Shown piece by piece: positions 36,454 to 45,138 of a DNA stretch of 64,000 bases (its first letter is position 1; the number at the start of each line of letters is the position of its first letter). Both the position numbers and the translations under genes were made by a program. The stretch comes from Mariniphaga sediminis (GTDB lineage: Bacteria; Bacteroidota; Bacteroidia; Bacteroidales; Prolixibacteraceae): NCBI RefSeq assembly GCF_003573545.1, contig NZ_QWET01000016.1, positions 1-64,000 of the forward strand, in the 5' to 3' direction. The notes beneath the pieces were generated by a model. It saw only the letters and a program-made list of their open reading frames with translations. It made no database searches and was not told the DNA's origin.

Positions 36454-37170
36454 ATGAAGCAACGAATTTTTTCCCCCGGTTACCTTTTTTTATTCCTCCT
36501 CCCGTTGTTTTCATGCGGGCAAAACAGCGATCCTTTTTTTATGCTGCGAAACCGGATGGTAAAAACACAGATAGAAGCCCGTGGAATTGCCGATAAAAAA
36601 CTACTGGAAGCCTTTCGCAACGTGGAGCGCCATAAATTTGTCCTGCCGGAATACATTCCTTATGCTTACAATGATTCGCCCCTGCCTATTGAGGAAGAGC
36701 AAACCATTTCACAACCCTACATTGTGGCATTTATGACCGATGCACTGAATCTGGGAAAAACCGATAAAGTGCTTGAAATTGGTACAGGCTCAGGCTACCA
36801 GGCAGCTATTCTGGCTGAGTTGAGCGATTCGGTTTACACCATTGAAATTTTTGAAAACCTGGGAAACAAGGCCCGTAAATTATTCTCCGAACTCGGATAC
36901 AAAAATATTTGGTGCAAAGTGGGCGACGGATTTCAGGGGTGGCCTGAACATGCCCCTTTCGATGCCATTATTGTGACCTGCGCCCCCACTAAAATTCCGG
37001 AACCACTTCAGGAACAACTGGCAGAAGGCGGACGAATGATCATCCCGGTGGGAAGTAGCCCGGTTCAGCATTTGGTCCTCCTGAAAAAAAGAAAAGGAAA
37101 AATCAGGGAAGAACGTGTTTTACCTGTACGTTTTGTTCCCATGATTGATACTTCCGGGAAAAAATATTGA
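36454..37170 (+). CDS. pcm: Protein-L-isoaspartate O-methyltransferase with lipoprotein leader
   Basis: Pcm methylates the alpha-carboxyl of L-isoaspartyl residues so that damaged proteins can be repaired. The SAM-binding motif VLEIGTGSGYQAAIL and the EEQTISQPYIVAFM segment are diagnostic; the core has normal length. Unusually, the N-terminus is a basic residue pair, a hydrophobic run and a lipobox (LFSC, C21), so the protein is probably lipid-anchored and exported. Since SAM is cytosolic, either the leader is not used or the protein works in an unexpected way. The ATG at 36454 is preferred over TTG 36445. Confidence 0.9.
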   Translation: MKQRIFSPGYLFLFLLPLFSCGQNSDPFFMLRNRMVKTQIEARGIADKKLLEAFRNVERHKFVLPEYIPYAYNDSPLPIEEEQTISQPYIVAFMTDALNLGKTDKVLEIGTGSGYQAAILAELSDSVYTIEIFENLGNKARKLFSELGYKNIWCKVGDGFQGWPEHAPFDAIIVTCAPTKIPEPLQEQLAEGGRMIIPVGSSPVQHLVLLKKRKGKIREERVLPVRFVPMIDTSGKKY

Positions 37171-37379
37171 CATTTTACTGGTGGGCTACCCCAAAATCCT
37201 TTATCTTTTCCGGAAGAAAAACAGAACCTGAATGGAACTCAAAAGAGACATAAAGATTTGATTAACGCGGAGAGAGCTGACAACATATCTAATATTTTCC
37301 ATACTCAAATCTGGAATAAAAATTTATAGCAACGAAAGCCGCTGCACTAAAATGGCAGGGGCTCAACCATAAATAGAAA

Positions 37380-40300
37380 ATGAAGTTTGTAGCCGATTTA
37401 CATATCCATTCCCATTATTCACGGGCCACCAGTAAAACACTTACGCCGGAACACCTTGACTACTATGCCGGAATGAAAGGGATTAAGGTAGTGGGCACAG
37501 GCGATTTTACCCATCCGGGCTGGCTCGCGGAGTTGAAAGAAAAAACTGACCCTGACGGCAACGGGTTGTTCAAACTAAAAAAGGAGTACCGCCTCGATTC
37601 ACCGTTTGCCGAAAATGACACACGTTTTTTGCTCACCACCGAAATCAGCAATATCTACAAACGGGGAGGCAAAGTACGAAAGGTGCATAATGTAGTTATG
37701 GTTTCCGATTTTGAAGAAGCGGAAAAAATTAACCGGAGGTTGGTGAATCTGGGGGGAAACCTCACCTCTGACGGGCGACCTATTTTGGGGCTGGACTCCC
37801 GCGATCTACTCGAAATTGTACTGGATTGCAACGAAAATAATTACTTCATTCCGGCTCATATCTGGACTCCCTGGTTTTCTATGCTGGGTTCCAAATCGGG
37901 GTTCGATTCGCTGGAAGAATGTTTTGCAGACCTTTCGCCGCACATTCATACCATTGAAACCGGCCTTTCAACCGACCCTCCTATGAACTGGCTCTGCTCA
38001 TTTCTCGATGGCGTTACCCTGGTTTCCAACTCCGATGCCCATTCACCCGAACGGCTGGGCAGAAATGCCAATATTTTCAGCACCGATCTTAGTTACCATG
38101 CCATTACCGAAGCGCTTCGCGACGGTGATCCGGAAAAATACCTCGGTACCATCGACATGTTCCCGCAGGAAGGAAAATACCACTACGACGGCCACCGTAA
38201 ATGTAATGTTTGCTGGGACCCTGCCGAAACGTTGCGTAACAATTACCTTTGTCCGGCCTGTAAAAGGCCGGTTACTGTTGGGGTGATGAACCGTGTTATT
38301 CACTTGTCGGATCGCGAAGATATTTCGGAGCGTCCCAACAGACTCCCTTTTCGCTCGATCATCCCGCTAAAAGAGATGTTGGCTGAAATAGCCGGCGTTG
38401 GAGTAAAATCGAAAAAAGTGGAAGCCGATTATTTTCAAACAGTCCGGAAACTGGGCAAAGAACTGGACATTTTACTGGAAATCCCTGAGGAAGAAATTGA
38501 AGCAAAAACATCCAAAACACTGGCGGAAGCAATACGACGGATGCGCAACCGCGAAATTTACATTCAGGAAGGATACGACGGCGAATATGGGGTTATAAGC
38601 GTTTTCAGGCCGGGAGAAACGAAAAACTTTGAAGCAACGGGGACACTTTTCCAGGTACAAAAACCCGCCTCTCCCGAAAAAAGGGCGTTGATTAATTTCG
38701 ATTTGAAAGGTATTCAGAAGTTACTGCTCCAAAAGGAACAAATAGAAAATCTGGTGGCAGAAAAATCCGAAAACTATTCCGTTAAAAATGCAGATGAAAA
38801 AACTTTTGCCGGGTTAAACCCCGAACAATTTGCAGCAGTAGAACAAACGGAAGGGCCTTCCTTGATTATTGCCGGACCGGGTACCGGAAAAACCAAGACC
38901 CTTACCGGCAAAATTGCCTGGCTGGTGGGCAACCACATGGCCCGTCCTGAAGAGATTCTGGCTATTACATTTACAAACAAGGCGGCAGATGAACTCCGGG
39001 AACGGCTGGAATCCCTGATTAAAAACAAAACAAAAGCGAATGAAATTACAGTAGCCACATTCCATGCTTTTGGACTTTCGGTACTAAAAGAATTTTACCA
39101 TAGATTTCAACGAAGCGAAAATTTTATCCTGATTGACGAAGCGTTAAGACCGGATATTATACGATCGCTTTTCAATATAAAAAGCGGGGAGGCAAAAAAG
39201 CTTGCTTCCGAAATATCTGAGATAAAAAACGGCACGAAGCCCGAAACCCCGTCATTTGAAAAATATGAAGAAGAGCTGCAAAAACTCGATGCCTTCGATT
39301 TAGATGATTTAATTGCCAAACCCCTTCAACTTTTCACGGAGAATGAAGACGCAAGAGCCTTATACCACCAGCGATTCAGCTATATTTTTGTAGATGAATA
39401 CCAGGACACCAACCATGCCCAATACCAGTTGTTGCGCCAACTGGCCCCGTATGCAACTTCCAACTTGTGTGTAGTAGGCGATGCCAACCAGTCGGTCTAT
39501 GGGTTTCGTGGCGCCAATGCAACTTACATACAGCGCTTTGCGGAAGACTATCCCGGAGCCGGTGTTTTCCGGCTGACCCGCTCTTATCGCTGTTCACAAA
39601 CCATACTTTCGGCGTCAGCCAATGTACTGAATCATGATTCCGGCTTTTTGGAAGGCCTCACTGAAGGGGTTCAGGTTTCTATCTCGGAGCAACCCACCGG
39701 CGCTGCCGAAGCTGAATTTATAGCCCGTCAGGTGGTGGAACTGGTTGGCGGAGTGAGTTTCTTTTCAATTGACAGCGAGGTTACAAAGGGCGACAAAAAC
39801 GACACCATCGGCAGCTTGTCCGATTTGGCCATTTTATGCCGTACACGCAACCAGTTTGAGGCCATTACCAAAGCGCTGCGCGATCACCATGTTCCTTACC
39901 AGGAAGTGGGTACAATCCCCTTCTTCCGGGAAGAACCATTCCGTTCTTTTACCGGTCTGCTCGAAGCTTTTTCCATGAAATCTTATAAACAGGCGCTTCC
40001 GCTTTTTAGCCTGAAAAAGCAAACGGTTACTGACTCTCAGTTTGAGTGGGCCCAACAGAAAATGTTGGAGCTAAAACCTGTTCTCTTTATTGAATGGGTA
40101 AAAAAACAGTTTTTCAGTAAGGAAACATTTAAAGAAGCCGAATGGGAACGTTTTTGCATTTTAGCCGGTGAAATGGACAGCCTGCGCGCCTTTTTGGACT
40201 TCCTTGCTTTGGGCGCCGGCGCCGACATGCACAACCACCGGATGGAGGCTGTTTCACTGATGACGCTGCACGCATCGAAAGGACTGGAGTTTGAATGTGT

Positions 40301-40580
40301 TTTTATCCCCGGCTGTGAGAAAGGGCTGCTTCCTTACAACCTGTACAAAACCGAAGTGGATGTGGACGAAGAAAAGCGGCTACTGTATGTGGGAATGACC
40401 CGCGCCAAAAAGTTACTCTACCTTACCAGTGCCAGAAGCCGTACCCTGCGCGGACGTAGATTTCAATTGCCCAAAAGCCCGTTTTTACAATCCATTCAGC
40501 AGGAACTCATTCAGCAAATAAAAAATAAACCGCACAAAAAGCCTGTGGAAAAGGATAATCAGCTAAGTTTGTTTGATTAA
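37380..40580 (+). CDS. EndoQ-like PHP nuclease fused to UvrD-type helicase
   Basis: A 1066-residue fusion. Residues about 1-400 match endonuclease Q, a PHP-domain enzyme that nicks DNA 5' of deaminated bases: metal-binding DLHIHSHYS, GDFTHPGW, PAHIWTPWF and NSDAHSPERLG, plus a four-cysteine zinc finger (KCNVCWDP and LCPACKRP). Residues about 475-1050 form a UvrD/Rep SF1 helicase: Walker A GPGTGKTKT near 500, VDEYQDTNHAQY near 672, GDANQSVYGFRGA, TRSYRCSQT, HASKGLEFE and YVGMTRAKK. All helicase motifs are intact. The parts suggest one polypeptide that nicks at a lesion and unwinds the damaged strand. The gene stands alone, 21 nt before coaX. Confidence 0.9.
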   Translation: MKFVADLHIHSHYSRATSKTLTPEHLDYYAGMKGIKVVGTGDFTHPGWLAELKEKTDPDGNGLFKLKKEYRLDSPFAENDTRFLLTTEISNIYKRGGKVRKVHNVVMVSDFEEAEKINRRLVNLGGNLTSDGRPILGLDSRDLLEIVLDCNENNYFIPAHIWTPWFSMLGSKSGFDSLEECFADLSPHIHTIETGLSTDPPMNWLCSFLDGVTLVSNSDAHSPERLGRNANIFSTDLSYHAITEALRDGDPEKYLGTIDMFPQEGKYHYDGHRKCNVCWDPAETLRNNYLCPACKRPVTVGVMNRVIHLSDREDISERPNRLPFRSIIPLKEMLAEIAGVGVKSKKVEADYFQTVRKLGKELDILLEIPEEEIEAKTSKTLAEAIRRMRNREIYIQEGYDGEYGVISVFRPGETKNFEATGTLFQVQKPASPEKRALINFDLKGIQKLLLQKEQIENLVAEKSENYSVKNADEKTFAGLNPEQFAAVEQTEGPSLIIAGPGTGKTKTLTGKIAWLVGNHMARPEEILAITFTNKAADELRERLESLIKNKTKANEITVATFHAFGLSVLKEFYHRFQRSENFILIDEALRPDIIRSLFNIKSGEAKKLASEISEIKNGTKPETPSFEKYEEELQKLDAFDLDDLIAKPLQLFTENEDARALYHQRFSYIFVDEYQDTNHAQYQLLRQLAPYATSNLCVVGDANQSVYGFRGANATYIQRFAEDYPGAGVFRLTRSYRCSQTILSASANVLNHDSGFLEGLTEGVQVSISEQPTGAAEAEFIARQVVELVGGVSFFSIDSEVTKGDKNDTIGSLSDLAILCRTRNQFEAITKALRDHHVPYQEVGTIPFFREEPFRSFTGLLEAFSMKSYKQALPLFSLKKQTVTDSQFEWAQQKMLELKPVLFIEWVKKQFFSKETFKEAEWERFCILAGEMDSLRAFLDFLALGAGADMHNHRMEAVSLMTLHASKGLEFECVFIPGCEKGLLPYNLYKTEVDVDEEKRLLYVGMTRAKKLLYLTSARSRTLRGRRFQLPKSPFLQSIQQELIQQIKNKPHKKPVEKDNQLSLFD

Positions 40581-40601
40581 CAAAATGGAATACAAAAAAT
40601 T

Positions 40602-41390
40602 ATGAGTGGGATGCTACTGGCCATCGATATTGGAAATTCAAACATTGTCTTTGGAATAAACCACCAAAACAAGTGGCTGAACTACTGGCGGATTCAAACC
40701 GACCACCTGAAAACAGCCGATGAATATGAAGTTATTTTCCGGTCGCTGCTTGATGCCGGAAAAATCGACAGAAAAAAAGTGAACGATATAATTCTGAGCA
40801 GTGTGGTTCCGTCGTTGGTCAGGCCCTTCGATGAAATGCTTCCGGGATTGTTTAACGAAGCAAAAATAACAGTAGTAACTCCCGAAGTTTATCCTCTCCT
40901 CCCGGTTCAGATTTTGAATCCTTATGAAATTGGATCGGATCTGGTAGCCAATGCGGTGGCAGCTTTTCAGAAATTCGGCAAACTCACAACGGTGGTAGAT
41001 TTTGGAACAGCCCTCACCTTTACAACCATTGGAAAAGATGCCGAAATCAAAGGGGTGGCAATTGCACCCGGTTTACAGACAGCAGTGGATTCCCTGGCTG
41101 CAGGAACAGCGCAATTACCACAAGTACACCTCGCTGCGCCTCCATCGGTTTTAGGCGAAAATACTGTTCATGCCATTCAGTCGGGAATTGTATACGGGTT
41201 CACCGGCCTGGTCGATTCGATAATTGAACGTACAGAGAAAGAGTTAGGAGAAAAACTTTCGGTGGTGGGGACAGGCGGATTAAGTACAGTAATTGCACCG
41301 CTTACCAAACACATTAAAAACGTGGAGCCCATGCTAACACTGAACGGACTGGTACAGATTTGCGTCTTTATATATCAGGGAGAAAAATAA
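40602..41390 (+). CDS. coaX: Type III pantothenate kinase
   Basis: CoaX catalyses the first step of CoA synthesis. The 262-residue protein has the N-terminal phosphate loop LLAIDIGNSNIVFG, the VDFGTALTFT motif, the PGLQTAVDSLAAGTAQLP region with the substrate-contact segment, and GGLSTV near the C-terminus. It starts 21 nt after the EndoQ-UvrD gene, probably in the same transcript, and ends 10 nt before the convergent hicB. An ATG at 40611 is a possible alternative start. Confidence 0.95.
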   Translation: MSGMLLAIDIGNSNIVFGINHQNKWLNYWRIQTDHLKTADEYEVIFRSLLDAGKIDRKKVNDIILSSVVPSLVRPFDEMLPGLFNEAKITVVTPEVYPLLPVQILNPYEIGSDLVANAVAAFQKFGKLTTVVDFGTALTFTTIGKDAEIKGVAIAPGLQTAVDSLAAGTAQLPQVHLAAPPSVLGENTVHAIQSGIVYGFTGLVDSIIERTEKELGEKLSVVGTGGLSTVIAPLTKHIKNVEPMLTLNGLVQICVFIYQGEK

Positions 41391-41400
41391 ATCAGTCGCT

Positions 41401-41751
41401 TCAAACAGAAGTTCCGGTTTCTCTTTCGATTTTGTCCCGAATTGATTCGGCAACAAAATTATTTAATGACATTTTTTCCTCTTTAGCCAACAATGCTGCT
41501 TTATAATGAAGTTTAGGTGATATCCTGACATTAAAACTGCCTTTGAAAGGTTTTTCAGGGTTAGTACCTTGTTTCTTACAAGTCTCGAGATATTCATTAA
41601 CTGCTTCTTTAAAATCGTGTTCAAGCTCTTTCCCCGTCTTTCCTTCATAAGAAATAAGACTTTGTATCCCAATAACTTTTCCGTAAAAAAGATTGTCTTC
41701 CCTGCTGTATTCGATACTCCCGCTATATCCTTTGTATTCCAGATACTTCAT
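41401..41751 (-). CDS. hicB: HicB-family antitoxin
   Basis: A 116-residue antitoxin. The N-terminal part (GKVIGIQSLISYEGKTGKELEHDF) is the degenerate RNase-H-like HicB fold that masks HicA; the C-terminal part (FNVRISPKLHYKAALLAKEEKMSLNNFVAESIRD) is a ribbon-helix-helix DNA-binding domain that would repress the operon. The start overlaps the HicA stop by 4 nt, so synthesis of both proteins is coupled. A palindrome upstream of hicA is a likely binding site. Confidence 0.9.
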   Translation of the reverse strand: MKYLEYKGYSGSIEYSREDNLFYGKVIGIQSLISYEGKTGKELEHDFKEAVNEYLETCKKQGTNPEKPFKGSFNVRISPKLHYKAALLAKEEKMSLNNFVAESIRDKIERETGTSV

Positions 41752-41990
41752 AACTCCAAAACTTCTTTAATTTGTTTCATTTGATATCTCTTCATAATAC
41801 CGGAAGGATGCGGTTTATGCAACATTATCATCACTCCTTCTTCGTTTATAAATTTCACACGCGACCCGGATGTCTTCCCCGTTTTTACTTCATGGAAACT
41901 AAAATATCGCAGCAACTTTACCATCTCATCATAATGAAAATCAGATGGCATACCCAAAAAGCGGGAAATTAATTTATCCTTTTTTGTCAC
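41748..41990 (-). CDS. hicA: HicA-family toxin (mRNA interferase)
   Basis: An 80-residue toxin with the double-stranded RNA-binding-like HicA fold. The usual GKTSGSRVKF strand and the C-terminal HKPHPSGIMKRYQMKQI segment carry the family motif with the catalytic histidine. HicA cleaves mRNA until bound by HicB. The GTG start at 41990 matches the family N-terminus (xxKKDKLISRFL) and lies just past a -7 box, leaving almost no leader. The toxin-first order is normal for this system. Confidence 0.88.
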   Translation of the reverse strand: MTKKDKLISRFLGMPSDFHYDEMVKLLRYFSFHEVKTGKTSGSRVKFINEEGVMIMLHKPHPSGIMKRYQMKQIKEVLEL

Positions 41991-41994
41991 GATA

Positions 41995-42014
41995 CAAATG
42001 TAACTATATATAGT
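41995..42014 (-). promoter_or_regulatory. hicAB promoter box and 12-nt palindrome
   Basis: The minus-strand TACATTTG (42002-41995) fits TAnnTTTG and ends about 5 nt before the HicA GTG, implying a nearly leaderless mRNA. Directly upstream is the perfect palindrome ACTATATATAGT (42003-42014), a fitting operator for the HicB ribbon-helix-helix domain. Confidence 0.55.
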
Positions 42015-42079
42015 CGCAAAAGCAAGAGATTACTAAAATGGTTATTCATTCCACGGCAACCGGGAATCCTTCATTTCCC

Positions 42080-43042
42080 TTAGTTAGCCTCCAAAATTTC
42101 CAGCAGCTCATCCAGTTTAGGTGTCAGGATAATTTCCGTCCGGCGATTCATCTGACGTCCTTCGGCTGTTTCATTTACGGTAAGCGGGACATACTCGCTC
42201 CTCCCTGCCGCAATGATACGTTCCGGGTCGAGTTGCACGTTCTGGGTAAGTATTTTGGTAACGGCAGTGGCCCGCATAACGCTAAGGTCCCAGTTGTCTT
42301 TCACTTCTCCCGAACCGCGCATTGGCACATTGTCGGTATGACCTTCCACCATAATATTGATATCTGTGTTTTCAGCCAGTAACTGACTCAAATCACGCAA
42401 TGCACGCTGCCCGTTAGGATCTACACTCCACTGCCCGGTTTTAAACAGCAGCTTTTCGTCCATAGAAACATACACTTTCCCATTTTTTTCGTGAACAGTC
42501 AGCCCCTTGTTGGTAAAACCGGTTAAAGCATTCATCACCTTCTCTTTGAGTTCCTTTACGGCCTGATCTTTTTGTGCCAGCACATTTTGCAGTTCGATGA
42601 GACGGGCATTCCGGTCTTCCAGTTCCTTTTCCGCTTCAAGCAGCCGGTCTCCCCGGGCATTTAAATCACGGCGCGCCGTCTGCAGCTCTTCCAGGAGTTG
42701 TTCTATTTCCGAACTACTTCCGGTCTTTAATATATCAAGCTGGCGGTTCAGGTTTTGTATGTCCACTTTCAACCCGGCATTTTTCTGTTTTTGCACGTTC
42801 GACTCGTACAAAGCCTCCTCCAGTCGGGAGTTCAAATCCTCATTCTTTTCCTTCAGCTGCCGGTTTTCACTTTTCAACTCGGTGTTGGTGGTTTCGAGCC
42901 GCATGTTGGTCTGCTTCAGTCGTTCATTTTCTGATGTTGCTTCCTTCAGTTTATCCTGAACATCAGCAAATTGCTTCACAGACACACAAGAAGACAAAAA
43001 CAGAATCCCGGTAAATAATATTAAGATATGTACAGTTCTCAT
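42080..43042 (-). CDS. OmpA-family peptidoglycan-binding lipoprotein
   Basis: A 320-residue envelope lipoprotein: lipobox SSC at about residue 19, a long heptad-rich coiled coil (about 25-165, with repeats such as LKSENRQLKEKNEDLNSRLEEAL), then a C-terminal OmpA domain. The latter has the peptidoglycan-binding pattern IMVEGHTDN and NWDLSVMRATAVTKIL and ends RQMNRRTEIILTP. It anchors the outer membrane to peptidoglycan, with the coiled coil as a spacer. It is divergent from dxs and probably transcribed alone. Confidence 0.88.
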   Translation of the reverse strand: MRTVHILILFTGILFLSSCVSVKQFADVQDKLKEATSENERLKQTNMRLETTNTELKSENRQLKEKNEDLNSRLEEALYESNVQKQKNAGLKVDIQNLNRQLDILKTGSSSEIEQLLEELQTARRDLNARGDRLLEAEKELEDRNARLIELQNVLAQKDQAVKELKEKVMNALTGFTNKGLTVHEKNGKVYVSMDEKLLFKTGQWSVDPNGQRALRDLSQLLAENTDINIMVEGHTDNVPMRGSGEVKDNWDLSVMRATAVTKILTQNVQLDPERIIAAGRSEYVPLTVNETAEGRQMNRRTEIILTPKLDELLEILEAN

Positions 43043-43146
43043 TTTTTAAATCTTTAATTCCGGCTAAATTTACTTTTTTTGCAGTTTCGGAGCAAATTTG
43101 ATGCCCGTTGCTTTTTTGTGAACAAAACGGAATATCCGATTTGTTG

Positions 43147-43154
43147 TATCTTTG
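43147..43154 (+). promoter_or_regulatory. -7 promoter box (TATCTTTG) of dxs
   Basis: Fits TAnnTTTG, 19 nt upstream of the ATG at 43173. A TTG -33 element is not found at the usual distance. The box overlaps a possible TTG start at 43152, which favours 43173. Confidence 0.6.
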
Positions 43155-43172
43155 AAAATATTTTGGTGGGAA

Positions 43173-45083
43173 ATGGTTAAAGTAAAAGAAAAATTACTCG
43201 AAAACATATATAGTCCAGCTGATTTAAAAAAATTACAACCGGCTGATCTGCCTGATGTTTGTGACGAACTCAGGGAGTTTATCATTGATGTGGTTTCAAC
43301 CAACCCCGGACACTTTGGAGCAAGCCTTGGAGTGGTGGAACTCACCGTTGCCCTGCATTATGTGTACAATACTCCCCGTGATTTGCTCGTGTGGGATGTG
43401 GGTCATCAGGCTTACGGGCATAAAATATTAACCGGACGTCGTGAAAATTTTCACACCAACAGAAAACTGAAAGGCATCAGTGGTTTTCCCCGCCGTGAAG
43501 AAAGTGAATACGATACGTTTGGCGTAGGACATTCTTCTACTTCCATTTCGGCAGCATTGGGAATGGCAGTGGCCTCGAACCTGAAAAAGGAAGATGACCG
43601 GAAAATTGTAGCCGTTATAGGCGATGGCGCGATGACAGGCGGGATGGCTTTCGAGGCACTTAACAATGCGGGGGCCTGCAAAGCAAACCTCTTGGTAATA
43701 CTGAATGACAACAACATGGCCATTGACCCTAATTCAGGGGTTATCGGACAGTACCTTCTGAATATTTCCAAATCGCACGCATACAACAAAGTAAAAAAGG
43801 AAGTTTGGGAAGGGTTGGGAAAACTCGATGGCTTTGGGAAAACAACCCGGAAGTTTATTCAAAAGAACCAACACGCGCTGAAAAATATGCTCCTGAGGGA
43901 AAACAATTTGTTTGAAGCGTTCGATTTCCGGTATTTTGGCCCCATCGACGGGCATGATGTAGAATACCTTACCGAGGTTCTGAATGATCTGAAAGATATT
44001 CCCGGTCCCAAATTACTGCACGTTATCACAAAAAAGGGGAAAGGATTCAGGCAGGCAGAAATGGACCAGATAAAATTTCACTCTCCCGGTTTGTTCAATA
44101 AAGAGACAGGCGAGATCTATTCTAGTGATTGCCCATCAAAGAAAAAGCATAAATTTCAGAATGTGTTTGGCGAAACACTCCTCGAACTGGCCGAACAGAA
44201 TGAAAAAATAGTGGGAATTACACCGGCTATGCCAACGGGCTGTTCCATGAACCTGATGATTGAAAAGATGCCCCACCGGGCTTTTGACGTAGGAATTGCC
44301 GAACAGCATGCGGTTACCTTTGCGGCAGGACTGGCCACGCAGGGCATGGTGCCGTTTTGTAATATTTATTCCACCTTTATGCAACGGGCTTACGACCAGA
44401 TCATTCACGATGTGGCCATTCAAAACCTGCCGGTGATATTCTGCCTCGACAGGGGTGGTTTGGTTGGAGAAGATGGTCCCACGCATCATGGGGCGTTCGA
44501 CATTGCCTACATGCGCACGGTCCCCAACATCATAGTTGCCGCACCGATGGATGAAGTTGATTTGCGCAACCTGATGTACACGGCACAACTTGGCGAACTG
44601 AAACAACCGATATCTATTCGCTATCCGCGCGGTTCGGGTAATATTTCAGACTGGAAAAAGCCTTTTGAAAAAATCGGAATTGGAAAAGGAAGGCAATTGT
44701 CAGACGGTCAGGATCTGGCCATTCTGACTATTGGGAAATCAGGCATTTTCGCCCAACAGGCAGTGAAGGTTCTGGCAGAGAAAGAAGCCATTTCTGCCGC
44801 TCACTTCGATATGCGTTTTGTAAAACCACTGGATGAAGAATTGTTGTTGAAAATATTAAAAAAATACCGGCTGATTTTAACGGTGGAAGACGGTGCCATT
44901 AAAGGGGGCTTTGGAAGCGCTGTGCTGGAATTTATGGCAGAAAAAGGTCTATCAGCACACGTAAGAATGTTAGGTATCCCCGACAGGTTTATTGAACATG
45001 GTCCTTCCGAAGACTTATACAGAATCTGTGGCATTGATGAAGAGGGAATTGTACAGGCAGCCTGTGAAATGTCTGGAAAATGA
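43173..45083 (+). CDS. dxs: 1-deoxy-D-xylulose-5-phosphate synthase
   Basis: Dxs makes DXP from pyruvate and glyceraldehyde-3-phosphate with thiamine diphosphate, the first step of the MEP isoprenoid pathway; it also feeds thiamine and pyridoxal synthesis. The 636-residue protein has VWDVGHQAYGHKILTGR, the ThDP-binding GDGAMTGGMAFEALN with NDNNMAI, and LDRGGLVGEDGPTHHGAFD in the pyrimidine domain. All domains are complete. As the isoprenoid entry gene it may supply the terpenoid operon at 13.8-20.0 kb. A promoter box at 43147-43154 fixes the start. Confidence 0.96.
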   Translation: MVKVKEKLLENIYSPADLKKLQPADLPDVCDELREFIIDVVSTNPGHFGASLGVVELTVALHYVYNTPRDLLVWDVGHQAYGHKILTGRRENFHTNRKLKGISGFPRREESEYDTFGVGHSSTSISAALGMAVASNLKKEDDRKIVAVIGDGAMTGGMAFEALNNAGACKANLLVILNDNNMAIDPNSGVIGQYLLNISKSHAYNKVKKEVWEGLGKLDGFGKTTRKFIQKNQHALKNMLLRENNLFEAFDFRYFGPIDGHDVEYLTEVLNDLKDIPGPKLLHVITKKGKGFRQAEMDQIKFHSPGLFNKETGEIYSSDCPSKKKHKFQNVFGETLLELAEQNEKIVGITPAMPTGCSMNLMIEKMPHRAFDVGIAEQHAVTFAAGLATQGMVPFCNIYSTFMQRAYDQIIHDVAIQNLPVIFCLDRGGLVGEDGPTHHGAFDIAYMRTVPNIIVAAPMDEVDLRNLMYTAQLGELKQPISIRYPRGSGNISDWKKPFEKIGIGKGRQLSDGQDLAILTIGKSGIFAQQAVKVLAEKEAISAAHFDMRFVKPLDEELLLKILKKYRLILTVEDGAIKGGFGSAVLEFMAEKGLSAHVRMLGIPDRFIEHGPSEDLYRICGIDEEGIVQAACEMSGK

Positions 45084-45138
45084 AATAATATTTATATATT
45101 TCTCTCGTTTTCAACAAAAATAATTTAACAGACTTGCC

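Noticed and set aside
43451-43789. Minus-strand ORF of 112 codons
   Set aside because: Antisense to the ThDP-binding part of dxs.
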